Source of the DNA: Caldisericota bacterium
Lineage (GTDB): Bacteria; Caldisericota; Caldisericia; B22-G15
Length of the DNA: 7,180 bases
Direction of reading: 5' to 3'
Assembly: GCA_003648245.1 (NCBI GenBank)
Contig: QMOO01000059.1
Location: 1 to 7,180, forward strand
The position numbers and the translations under genes are program-made. Shown piece after piece: positions 1 through 6,223 of this stretch (positions are counted from its first letter, which is position 1; every line of letters starts with the position of its first letter). Below the pieces are notes generated by a model. The model was given only the letters and a program-made list of their open reading frames with translations. It was not told the DNA's origin and did not search any database.

Positions 1-555
1 CTTATAATTGCCCACTTTCTTCTTCAGGATGAGAAGATAACCATGTTAAAATTAGTTGGTATTGGAATTGGATTTTTTGGTGTCTTTATTCTTTTCTATC
101 ACCGACTTAACTATTCATCCAAGAATTTGTTGATAGGGGAGATACTCATACTTATTGCGTCAATGTTTTACGCATTGGGAACTATTTTAATTCGGAAACT
201 TTCAGAGAGAATGGACTTTTTAAGAGCCACCTTTTACTTCCTGTTATTTGGTTTTGTCTTCTCTTTTCCATTTGTTTTTGTCCTGGAGTATCCCAACACT
301 TCAAGATTAACTATGAGCGCAGGTTTTTCTGTTCTCTATGTTGCAATTGTAGGTTCTGTACTTGGTTATAGTATATTCTTCTATCTTATAGATAAAACTG
401 GTGCCACAAAATCATCTCAAATAGGCTATATTGTTCCTATCTTTGCTACCTTCCTCGGTATAGTTTTTTTAAAGGAATCTTTTACCATAAACCTTCTTAT
501 AGGGGCTTTACTTATTCTCTTCGGCGTTTATCTTGTTGAGAACCTAAAGACTTAA
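1..555 (+). CDS. EamA/DMT-superfamily membrane transporter, C-terminal part (5' end outside window)
   Basis: The frame is open from base 1 and its first 14 codons (LIIAHFLLQDEKIT) already match the end of a first EamA repeat, where families read roughly 'a.fFLgEpl'. The ATG at 43 is therefore an internal Met and the true start is upstream of the window. About 184 residues are visible. They contain a TM helix after the first-repeat motif, then a second EamA repeat starting near LLIGEILILIASMFYALGT. This continues through several hydrophobic helices to the signature region GYIVPIFATFLGIVFLKES, a last helix and a short polar tail, giving about six TM segments. Family members are inner-membrane drug/metabolite or amino-acid exporters; the substrate cannot be told from sequence. 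It is the only gene on this strand and converges on rsmG with a 44-nt overlap. No clear terminator was found after its TAA stop. Confidence 0.85.
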   Translation, partial: LIIAHFLLQDEKITMLKLVGIGIGFFGVFILFYHRLNYSSKNLLIGEILILIASMFYALGTILIRKLSERMDFLRATFYFLLFGFVFSFPFVFVLEYPNTSRLTMSAGFSVLYVAIVGSVLGYSIFFYLIDKTGATKSSQIGYIVPIFATFLGIVFLKESFTINLLIGALLILFGVYLVENLKT

Positions 556-1258
556 TTACTTTCCATTTTCTTGGAAATTGATCTGGAGTCTCTTTTACCT
601 TTTTTATAACTAAAAGAGCTCTCTCACTTTCAAAATAAGGAAGTCTGTAAACAAAAATATCCTCTATCTCTCCCCCCAGCTCATTTATAAATAATTCCTC
701 ACTCTTAATTAATTCTATTTCATCCACTCCCTTCCAGAGAAAAATTCTTCCCTTAACTTTTGCAAAGGGTATAGAAATTTCAAATATACCCGGAATTTTT
801 AAAACCCATCTTGCAAAAACAGCATCAAAGCTTTCTCTAAAATTTTCCTCTCTAGATAATTCCTCCCCCCTTTTATTTACTGGAATTACATTCTCTAACG
901 AGAAAGACTCTATGCAATGCTCAAGGAAATTAAACCTCTTTCTCATGGATTCCACAAGGACCATTTTTATATCTTTAAGGGCGATCTTTAAAGGAATTCC
1001 AGGAATTCCTGCTCCTGTTCCTATATCAATTCCAACTTTAAAGGATAGATTTTTATTCCAATAGATGGGAACAAGAGAATCAAGGAATTGTTTTATAGCT
1101 ATAGCTTCCTCTGTTTTCTCGCCGGTGAGATTGAATTTTTTATTCCACTCCCTTATTAAATTAAGATAATCTCTAAATTTTATAATCTCATTTTCAGTTA
1201 GCTCTATTCTAAAGTTCCTTAACCCCTCTTTAAACCATTTAAGCCATATATCCTCCAT
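512..1258 (-). CDS. rsmG: 16S rRNA (guanine-N7)-methyltransferase RsmG (GidB)
   Basis: RsmG makes m7G527 in the 530 loop of 16S rRNA using SAM. Numbering from the upstream TTG (249 aa), NLTGEKTEEA (44-53) and FLDSL (59-63) match the N-terminal family signature. IDIGTGAGIPGIPL (78-91) is SAM motif I, E105 ends the second strand, RKRFNFLE (107-114) is the conserved KR..FL motif, and FDAVFARWV (145-153) and FLWKG (174-178) complete the fold. ETPDQFPRK (224-232) is the usual C-terminal TP..[YF]PR motif. Two starts are possible: TTG at 1261, or ATG at 1258, which gives 248 aa. I prefer the ATG because a GGGGAG ends 4 nt before it but only 1 nt before the TTG. The A at 1258 is shared with the nadK TGA stop. 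The last 14 residues, rich in Lys/Arg, are encoded antisense to the transporter gene and are not family-like. Confidence 0.95.
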   Translation of the reverse strand: MEDIWLKWFKEGLRNFRIELTENEIIKFRDYLNLIREWNKKFNLTGEKTEEAIAIKQFLDSLVPIYWNKNLSFKVGIDIGTGAGIPGIPLKIALKDIKMVLVESMRKRFNFLEHCIESFSLENVIPVNKRGEELSREENFRESFDAVFARWVLKIPGIFEISIPFAKVKGRIFLWKGVDEIELIKSEELFINELGGEIEDIFVYRLPYFESERALLVIKKVKETPDQFPRKWKVIKSLGSQQDKRRRE

Positions 1259-2061
1259 CAATCTCCCCAGTGAAATTTAGAATTTAAGACATCGTAAAAA
1301 TTCTTCTCCTTCAATCTTACAAGTTTTGCGTTCCTCTTTGATCTAAAAAACTGCATGTAATCACCACTTACAAGAATCTCTCTTTTTCTTCCATCTTCAA
1401 TAAAATATGTTTCCCCGGGAGAGTTTATAAGTGTTATTGAGAGTTTCTCTTTATCAGATAAAACAAGGGGTCTTGATGTCAATTTATGAGAACAAAGTGT
1501 TGTTAATATATAAACCTCACTCCTTGGAGAGACAATTGGCCCACCTGCTGAAAGGGAGTATGCAGTTGAACCATTTGGAGTTGAAACAATTGCACCATCC
1601 CCTTTTATGGTTCCTGCAAACTTCCCATCCACAAATATTTCAAGAACAATTATTGGAGAGAATATGTCCCTTGCTATGACAAAGTCATTAAAAGAGTAAA
1701 ATTTTCCCAGATTCTTACCTCCTCTCTTTAATTCGCATTCAACCACCACTCTCTCTTCAATCCAGAATTTCCCGGATAGTAACTTTTCAAGAGAGGAGAA
1801 AACATCTTCCTTTTCCACATCAGTGAGAAAACCCATGCTTCCGAGGTTTATTCCCAGTATTGGAACATCATATGGAAAAGCAAAGTGGAATGCTCTAAGA
1901 AGTGTTCCATCTCCTCCCAAGGAGAGTATCAAGGAGTCTTTTTCAACACCATCCTTTTCAGGGAAAAATACATCAATCCCCCTCTCTCTTAAGAATTCCT
2001 CAATTTCACTGGATAAAATTTTTGCTTCATGAGTGTCTTTAAAACAAATTCCTATCTTCAT
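1258..2061 (-). CDS. nadK: NAD kinase (ATP or polyphosphate-dependent)
   Basis: This cytoplasmic enzyme phosphorylates NAD at the 2' hydroxyl of the adenosine ribose to make NADP. It has 267 aa, normal for the bacterial family. Motifs are LSLGGDGTLLRA (47-58, with catalytic D51), NLGSMGFLT (72-80), FNDFVI (124-129), the nucleotide loop GDGAIVSTPNGSTAYSLSAG (154-173), the conserved LTSRPLV (194-200), and SGDY near the C terminus. Two places differ from the usual family: the loop reads TPNGSTAY where most members have TPTGSTAY, and the strand before LTSRP reads TTLCSHK where most have a Pro-rich xPicPH. The ATG is preceded by a strong AAAGGAG 7 nt upstream, lying inside the end of tlyA, so the start is secure. 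NADPH made from its product is used by the MEP pathway, which fits dxs and ispA in the same operon. Confidence 0.96.
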   Translation of the reverse strand: MKIGICFKDTHEAKILSSEIEEFLRERGIDVFFPEKDGVEKDSLILSLGGDGTLLRAFHFAFPYDVPILGINLGSMGFLTDVEKEDVFSSLEKLLSGKFWIEERVVVECELKRGGKNLGKFYSFNDFVIARDIFSPIIVLEIFVDGKFAGTIKGDGAIVSTPNGSTAYSLSAGGPIVSPRSEVYILTTLCSHKLTSRPLVLSDKEKLSITLINSPGETYFIEDGRKREILVSGDYMQFFRSKRNAKLVRLKEKNFYDVLNSKFHWGD

Positions 2062-2860
2062 AAAATTTCTCCTTTGCTTTATTTATTGCACTCTCAGCAA
2101 TCTCAGAGAGTGGCAACTCTATATCTATTTTGTTCTTTTTCATATACAGAAGATACTCAATGTTTCCTTCCTTTCCTTTTACAGGTGAAGGAATTATTCC
2201 AACAGGATGAAAGCCCTCCTCTTTAATAAAATTAAGTATATCAATTAATATCTCTTTATGAATGGAAAAATCTTTAACCACACCTTTTGTTGTAGAACCC
2301 CTCTTTCCCTCAAATTGTGGTTTTATAAGAAGGATATAATCTCCCCCACTCTTTAAAAACCCTTTTACATTTGGAATTATAAGTTTACTGGATATAAATG
2401 ATGTATCCTCTGTTATTATGTCTATTTTTTCGGGTATGTCTTCTTCGGATAGGTATCTTGCATTTACTCCCTCCATTACAACCACTCTTGGATTTTCTCT
2501 TATTCTTTTGTGGATAACTCCTTTTCCAACATCAACTGCATACACCCTCTTTATTCCATTTTCGAGTAGAACCTCTGTAAACCCTCCTGTGCCTGCACCA
2601 ATATCCAATGCGACCCTATTCTGAATTTCTATATTAAAGAAAAAAACCACCTCCTTTAATTTTTCACCTGCTCTACTCACATAAATCTTTGGACTTAATA
2701 CCTCTATTTTTGAACTTTCTCTTATATACACCCCACCTTTTGTAATCAGTTTTCCATCCACATAAACCTCCCCATTCTTAATTGCTGCTTTTGCTTTTTC
2801 CCTTGAGGGAAATAAACCTATCTTGACGAGATATTTGTCAAGTCGATACTTTCTTTCCAA
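2039..2860 (-). CDS. tlyA: TlyA-family rRNA (cytidine-2'-O)-methyltransferase
   Basis: TlyA methylates ribose 2'-O of C1920 of 23S rRNA and, in some members, C1409 of 16S rRNA. The name hemolysin is historical. Residues 6-52 form an S4 RNA-binding domain (RLDKYLVKIGLFPSREKAK, then GEVYVDGK). YVSRAGEKL (60-68) is the linker, and an FtsJ-like Rossmann fold follows with SAM motif DIGAGTGGFT (86-95). The K-D-K-E catalytic set appears as K67, D152 in TEDTSFIS, K180 in LLIKPQFEG, and E235 in GNIEYLL. At 273 aa with a C-terminal helix, it looks nearer in length to the longer type II enzymes that modify both subunits; that is inference. The start must be TTG at 2860, because a TAG in frame directly precedes it and there is no other start codon before the conserved S4 residues. 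It overlaps dxs and nadK by 23 nt each. Confidence 0.93.
   Translation of the reverse strand: MERKYRLDKYLVKIGLFPSREKAKAAIKNGEVYVDGKLITKGGVYIRESSKIEVLSPKIYVSRAGEKLKEVVFFFNIEIQNRVALDIGAGTGGFTEVLLENGIKRVYAVDVGKGVIHKRIRENPRVVVMEGVNARYLSEEDIPEKIDIITEDTSFISSKLIIPNVKGFLKSGGDYILLIKPQFEGKRGSTTKGVVKDFSIHKEILIDILNFIKEEGFHPVGIIPSPVKGKEGNIEYLLYMKKNKIDIELPLSEIAESAINKAKEKFYEDRNLF
2069..2075 (-). promoter_or_regulatory. Shine-Dalgarno of nadK, inside tlyA
   Basis: AAAGGAG lies 7 nt before the nadK ATG. It is read as Ala-Lys-Glu codons near the end of tlyA, so ribosomes ending tlyA pass directly over it. Confidence 0.8.
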
Positions 2861-4688
2861 CTATCCTTTCACACTCCTCCTTTATTCCCTTTTCATCAAG
2901 TTTGTACCTCTTTAATAGTTCTTCCCTTGTTCCCACAGGAGGATATGTTTCAGATACTGCAAGATGTTTTATTTTTATTCCAGATATATCCATTAAAATA
3001 GGTTTGATCCTTATCCCGATACCACCAAACTTGAAGTGATCTTCAACAATTAATACCCTTTTTGTTTTCCTGGCATACTTTAATACAGTATCAATATCAA
3101 GCGGGTTTGCAAATCTCATATTCAAAACCATCGGGTATATACCTTCTTTATGAAGAGACTCAAGGATGTTATAGGCATAATAGGACATTTTTCCAAGAGA
3201 GATTATTAATAAATCATCTCCCTCTGATAACACTTCTGCTCTGTATGGTGTTAAATCAGTGTTTATGGGGAGGTTGTCTGCGCTATCCTTCGGATACCTT
3301 ATCACACATGTATTCTTTGTCTGAAGAGCAAAGTCAAGCATAAGAGAAAGTTCGTTTCCATCTTTTGGACTCATGAGAATGAAATCTTCAAAGAAGGAAA
3401 AGTATGAGAGATCAAAAATTCCCTGATGAGTTGGTCCATCTCCAGGTACAAGTCCCGCCCTATCCACTGCAAATATCACCTTATTTTTCTGAAGTCCAAC
3501 ATCAAGAATTATTTGGTCCAGTGCTCTCTGGAGAAAAGTTGAGTATATTGCTACAACAGGGATTGTTCCACCTTTTGAGAGTCCCGAAGCGAAACTTACA
3601 GCGTGTTGCTCTGCAATTCCCACATCAAAAAATCTTTCTGGAAACCTTTCCTTGAAATCTTTAAGTCCCGTGCCAAGCTCCATTGCAGCAGTGATGGCAA
3701 CCACATCTTTTCTTTTTTCTCCAATTTTCACCATCTCTTCGCCAAAGACTTTTGAAAAGGTCTTTTTCTTTTTAATCTCTTTCAAAAAGGCAGGTGATGA
3801 GTGATAAACTTCTGGATTCTCCTCTGCAAAGGAAAGACCCTTTCCCTTCTTGGTGATAACATGAACAATCCTTGGAACATCTAAATCTTTGATTATTGAG
3901 AAGACCTCTATAAGTAGAGGAATATTGTGTCCGTCAAATGGACCAAAGTAAAGGATTCCGAGTTCTTCAAAAAGCATTCCGGGTATTATGGCCTGCTTTA
4001 GTATAAGTTTCGTTTTTTCAAGGAAGTCAACCACGCTTTTTCCAAGTTTTCCCCTTTTAGAGAGTTTTTCATTTATGCTCTTTACAGCATTTCTATAAGG
4101 TTTTTGAGCTCTAAGCTTTGAGAAGTAACTTGATATAGCACCTACATTTTTTGCTATGGACATCTCGTTGTCATTTAACACAATCATTACATCCTTTTTT
4201 AAGTGTCCCAGGTTGTTAAGTGCTTCCCATGCTTCACCACCGGTTAAAGCACCATCTCCTATAACATCCACTATTTTGTATTTTTCTCCTTTAAGGTCCC
4301 TGCTTGTAGCAAGACCAAGAACCAGTGAAAGGGAGTTGGAAGCATGTCCAACATAAAATAGATCATATTCACTTTCATCTGGAGCGATAAATCCTGAGAT
4401 ACCGTTACTCTTTCTTATCTTGGGGAACTGTTCTTTTCTTCCAGTTAGAATCTTGTAGGTGTAACATTGATGACCCACATCAAACATTATTTTGTCCTCT
4501 GGAGGATTTAATGTGTAAAGAAGTGATATTGTAAGTTCTACCACTCCAAGATTTGATGCAAGGTGTCCTCCCTCTTCACCCACAACCCTTTTTATGTAAT
4601 CTCTTATCTCTTCAGATAGTTGTCTGAGTTCATATATACTTAACTTTTTTAAGTCCTCTGGATAGTTAACTTTATCTAAGATAGCCAT
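2838..4688 (-). CDS. dxs: 1-deoxy-D-xylulose-5-phosphate synthase
   Basis: Dxs joins pyruvate and glyceraldehyde-3-phosphate with loss of CO2, using thiamine diphosphate and Mg, to make DXP, the first step of the MEP pathway. It has 616 aa (about 620 in E. coli). Visible motifs are GGHLASNLGVVELT (40-53), DVGHQCYTYKILTGR (70-84), the ThDP/Mg motif GDGALTGGEAWEALNNLG (144-161) with NDNEMSI (172-178), and HVITKKGKG (276-284). The second domain has the catalytic Glu in GIAEQHAV (E360), AIYSTFLQRALDQ (380-392), and DRAGLVPGDGPTHQG (409-423). A transketolase C-terminal domain ends the protein. The phosphate-binding YPRG motif reads YPKD (465-468). The ATG at 4688 is the only start codon before an upstream stop in frame; GAGGT lies 10 nt before it. 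It overlaps ispA by 13 nt and tlyA by 23 nt. Confidence 0.97.
   Translation of the reverse strand: MAILDKVNYPEDLKKLSIYELRQLSEEIRDYIKRVVGEEGGHLASNLGVVELTISLLYTLNPPEDKIMFDVGHQCYTYKILTGRKEQFPKIRKSNGISGFIAPDESEYDLFYVGHASNSLSLVLGLATSRDLKGEKYKIVDVIGDGALTGGEAWEALNNLGHLKKDVMIVLNDNEMSIAKNVGAISSYFSKLRAQKPYRNAVKSINEKLSKRGKLGKSVVDFLEKTKLILKQAIIPGMLFEELGILYFGPFDGHNIPLLIEVFSIIKDLDVPRIVHVITKKGKGLSFAEENPEVYHSSPAFLKEIKKKKTFSKVFGEEMVKIGEKRKDVVAITAAMELGTGLKDFKERFPERFFDVGIAEQHAVSFASGLSKGGTIPVVAIYSTFLQRALDQIILDVGLQKNKVIFAVDRAGLVPGDGPTHQGIFDLSYFSFFEDFILMSPKDGNELSLMLDFALQTKNTCVIRYPKDSADNLPINTDLTPYRAEVLSEGDDLLIISLGKMSYYAYNILESLHKEGIYPMVLNMRFANPLDIDTVLKYARKTKRVLIVEDHFKFGGIGIRIKPILMDISGIKIKHLAVSETYPPVGTREELLKRYKLDEKGIKEECERIVGKKVST
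2864..2869 (-). promoter_or_regulatory. Short-spaced Shine-Dalgarno for the TTG start of tlyA
   Basis: AAAGGA ends 3 nt before the TTG start, and a further GGAGGAG lies 13 nt before it (2874-2880). The spacing of both is poor and the start is TTG, so initiation probably relies on coupling to dxs translation (inference). Confidence 0.5.
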
Positions 4689-5533
4689 GATTTTAGATAC
4701 CTCACAAATGAGAAAAGTATGTTATTTTTAAGGGACAATTCTTTCAACACATCTTGAGCTTCGTTTAATAAATTGGATGCAACTTCCTTTGACTTTTCTA
4801 TACCAAACATCTTGGGGAATGTGAGTCTATTCTCGTCTTCAGTTCCTTTCTTTGCATCCTCTATGTCATCAAGAACCTGATAGCTTAATCCGACTTTTTC
4901 ACCAAACTTTTCAACTACAGCTATCTCTTCCTCGCCTCTCTCAGCAAGGATAGCACCGATCTTTAATGCAGTTTTTATTAATGCTCCTGTTTTTTTAGAG
5001 TGTATATAATATATAAGCTCCTCATCAGTTTCATCTGGAGAGGTCATTACATCCATAACCTGCCCGCCAACCATTCCTTCAATACCAGCATTCTTTGCTA
5101 TTTCGTTTATGCACCTTAATGTAAGTTCTGGTTTTATGGAATCCACACTGCTCATAACCTCAAAAGCAAGGGTTAGAAGAGCATCTCCAGATAAGATTGC
5201 GAGATCCTCACCAAAAACTTTATGTAAAGAAGGTTTCCCTCTTCTTGTATCTGCGTTATCCATTGCAGGTAAGTCATCGTGAATGAGGGAGTATGTGTGA
5301 ATCAGTTCAATACCAACAGCAAATGGGAAAGTCCTCTCTTCATGTTCCTCCTTGAAAGAGGAATAAGAAGCTATAAGAAGCACAGGTCTCAATCTTTTTC
5401 CACCACTCTTAATAGAATAGGAAATGGCTGGATATATTGGACTTGTCTTTATTCCCTCAAGAATTCTATCCAGTTCTTCATCAACAATTTTCTTTTTCTG
5501 TTTAAGAAATTCAATAAATTCTTCCCTCATCAT
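4676..5533 (-). CDS. ispA: Short-chain (E)-prenyl diphosphate synthase, probably farnesyl diphosphate synthase
   Basis: This cytoplasmic enzyme condenses isopentenyl diphosphate with allylic diphosphates to make the C15 (or C20) precursor for quinones, undecaprenyl carriers and lipids. It has 285 aa. SGGKRLRPVL (43-52) binds isopentenyl diphosphate. The first Asp motif is DDLPAMDNAD (86-95, D86, D87, D92) followed by RRGKPSLHK. KTGALI (181-186) is present, and the second Asp motif is DDIED (222-226). Tyr81, five residues before the first Asp motif, matches bacterial FPP synthases rather than the Met common in plant-type GGPP synthases, but chain length is not certain. The loop after DDIED is about ten residues shorter than in E. 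coli IspA and lacks the usual GKxxGxD. Starts ATG at 5533 or 5530 are both possible; AAGG is better spaced for the second. The neighbour dxs begins the same pathway. Confidence 0.94.
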   Translation of the reverse strand: MMREEFIEFLKQKKKIVDEELDRILEGIKTSPIYPAISYSIKSGGKRLRPVLLIASYSSFKEEHEERTFPFAVGIELIHTYSLIHDDLPAMDNADTRRGKPSLHKVFGEDLAILSGDALLTLAFEVMSSVDSIKPELTLRCINEIAKNAGIEGMVGGQVMDVMTSPDETDEELIYYIHSKKTGALIKTALKIGAILAERGEEEIAVVEKFGEKVGLSYQVLDDIEDAKKGTEDENRLTFPKMFGIEKSKEVASNLLNEAQDVLKELSLKNNILFSFVRYLKSWLS

Positions 5534-5805
5534 AGCCTTATCCTGAAATCTTTAAATTCGTCTTTTGCTTCCTTCCAGTCAATATCTATTTTTTGAACAA
5601 CAGCTCCTGTGGGTCCCTTTTTTAGATACTCAACCATCTTCTTTAAATCCTCTTCATCCCCTTCTCCCACAAAGGTTACACTTCCATCGAAGTTGTTCTT
5701 CACATAACCCTTTATACCCAGCTCAAGGGCACGAAACTGGGCATAAAACCTGAAACCCACTCCCTGCACTATACCATAAATTTTAACTTCTATCCTTTTC
5801 TTCAC
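5530..5805 (-). CDS. acyP: Acylphosphatase
   Basis: It hydrolyses carboxyl-phosphate bonds, as in acetyl phosphate, 1,3-bisphosphoglycerate or carbamoyl phosphate. At 91 aa it covers the complete single-domain alpha/beta fold. The signature GIVQGVGFRFYA (11-22) contains the phosphate-binding Arg19, and GYVKNNFDGSV (33-43) contains the catalytic Asn37; VGEGDEEDLKKM and LKKGPTGA follow as in the family. The start is GTG at 5805. A TGA in frame lies two codons upstream and the next possible start is inside the signature, so GTG is the only workable choice, and GAGGTG sits 4 nt before it. It overlaps nusB by 23 nt and ispA by 4 nt (ATGA, or TGATG with the second ATG). It stands where folD, xseA and xseB stand in many Firmicutes. 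Its cellular substrate is not known. Confidence 0.95.
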   Translation of the reverse strand: MKKRIEVKIYGIVQGVGFRFYAQFRALELGIKGYVKNNFDGSVTFVGEGDEEDLKKMVEYLKKGPTGAVVQKIDIDWKEAKDEFKDFRIRL

Positions 5806-6223
5806 TCCTCACCTCGTCAGCAATTCTACCAAGAATTCCATTTATAAATCTAAAGGAATCTTCATAACCACCAAACCTCTTTGCCAGCCTAACTGCCTGA
5901 TCTATTATAGCTCCTGTAGGTATATCTTTCCTATAAAGAAGTTCGTAGGTTCCTATTCTTAATATATTTCTGTCCACAGGAAGTATTCTATTCCATTCCC
6001 ATTTTATCAGGTGATTTTTTATAACTTCATCTATTTCTTCTTTATTTTTTTCTATTTTCTCAAAAAGATCTATCGCATACAGAACGGCATCGTCGGGTAT
6101 TTCTCCAAACTCGAAATAATCAATCACTTTGTCAATTTCAGATCTTGAAAGTTCTCTCTGGTAAAGAAGTTGCAGTGCTTTTTCTCTTCCTATTTCTCTA
6201 TGTTTCACTTTTGTCTTTAACAT
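5783..6223 (-). CDS. nusB: Transcription antitermination factor NusB
   Basis: NusB binds boxA RNA together with NusE (ribosomal protein S10) and lets RNA polymerase read through rRNA operons. At 146 aa it has the usual all-helical family length. The N-terminal RNA-binding helix is REKALQLLYQRELS (13-26). The C-terminal half carries the family pattern WEWNRILPVDRNILRIGTYE (75-94), DIPTGAIIDQAVRLAKRFG (100-118) and FRFINGILGRIA (124-135). Two starts are possible: ATG at 6223, which has a TAG in frame directly before it, or GTG at 6208. Neither has a good Shine-Dalgarno. The ATG gives a 26-nt overlap with asp23, the GTG an 11-nt one. The gene sits next to asp23, as in Bacillus (yqhY-nusB). Confidence 0.94.
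   Translation of the reverse strand: MLKTKVKHREIGREKALQLLYQRELSRSEIDKVIDYFEFGEIPDDAVLYAIDLFEKIEKNKEEIDEVIKNHLIKWEWNRILPVDRNILRIGTYELLYRKDIPTGAIIDQAVRLAKRFGGYEDSFRFINGILGRIADEVRSEEKDRS
5810..5815 (-). promoter_or_regulatory. Shine-Dalgarno for the GTG start of acyP, inside nusB
   Basis: GAGGTG ends 4 nt before the GTG start and is read as the Glu-Val codons of nusB near its end. It supports the non-ATG start and coupling to nusB translation. Confidence 0.65.

Noticed and set aside
43..45. ATG at 43 as the start of the transporter gene.
   Set aside because: The frame stays open to base 1 and the codons before the ATG match the end of a first EamA repeat, so the gene is cut by the window edge.
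548..606. AGACT/AGTCT stem with an inner TTTCC/GGAAA hairpin followed by T-runs after the transporter stop, a possible terminator.
   Set aside because: Stems are only 5 bp with low GC and long loops, and the T-run is the antisense of rsmG Lys codons. This is too weak to call.
992..1010. Perfect 19-bp palindrome AGGAATTCC-A-GGAATTCCT containing two EcoRI sites.
   Set aside because: It encodes the conserved GIPGIP part of the RsmG SAM motif, so the repeated Gly-Ile-Pro codons explain it. A one-base loop also makes a poor hairpin.
3062..3655. Plus-strand frames of 83-93 codons opposite dxs, and similar ones opposite nadK, tlyA, nusB and efp.
   Set aside because: They are shadows of conserved coding sequence on the other strand, without ribosome sites or recognisable domains.
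5279..5596. A 105-codon plus-strand frame opposite ispA and acyP.
   Set aside because: It is antisense to well-supported genes, has low-complexity Phe/Ser/Asn composition from A/T-rich antisense codons, and resembles no family.
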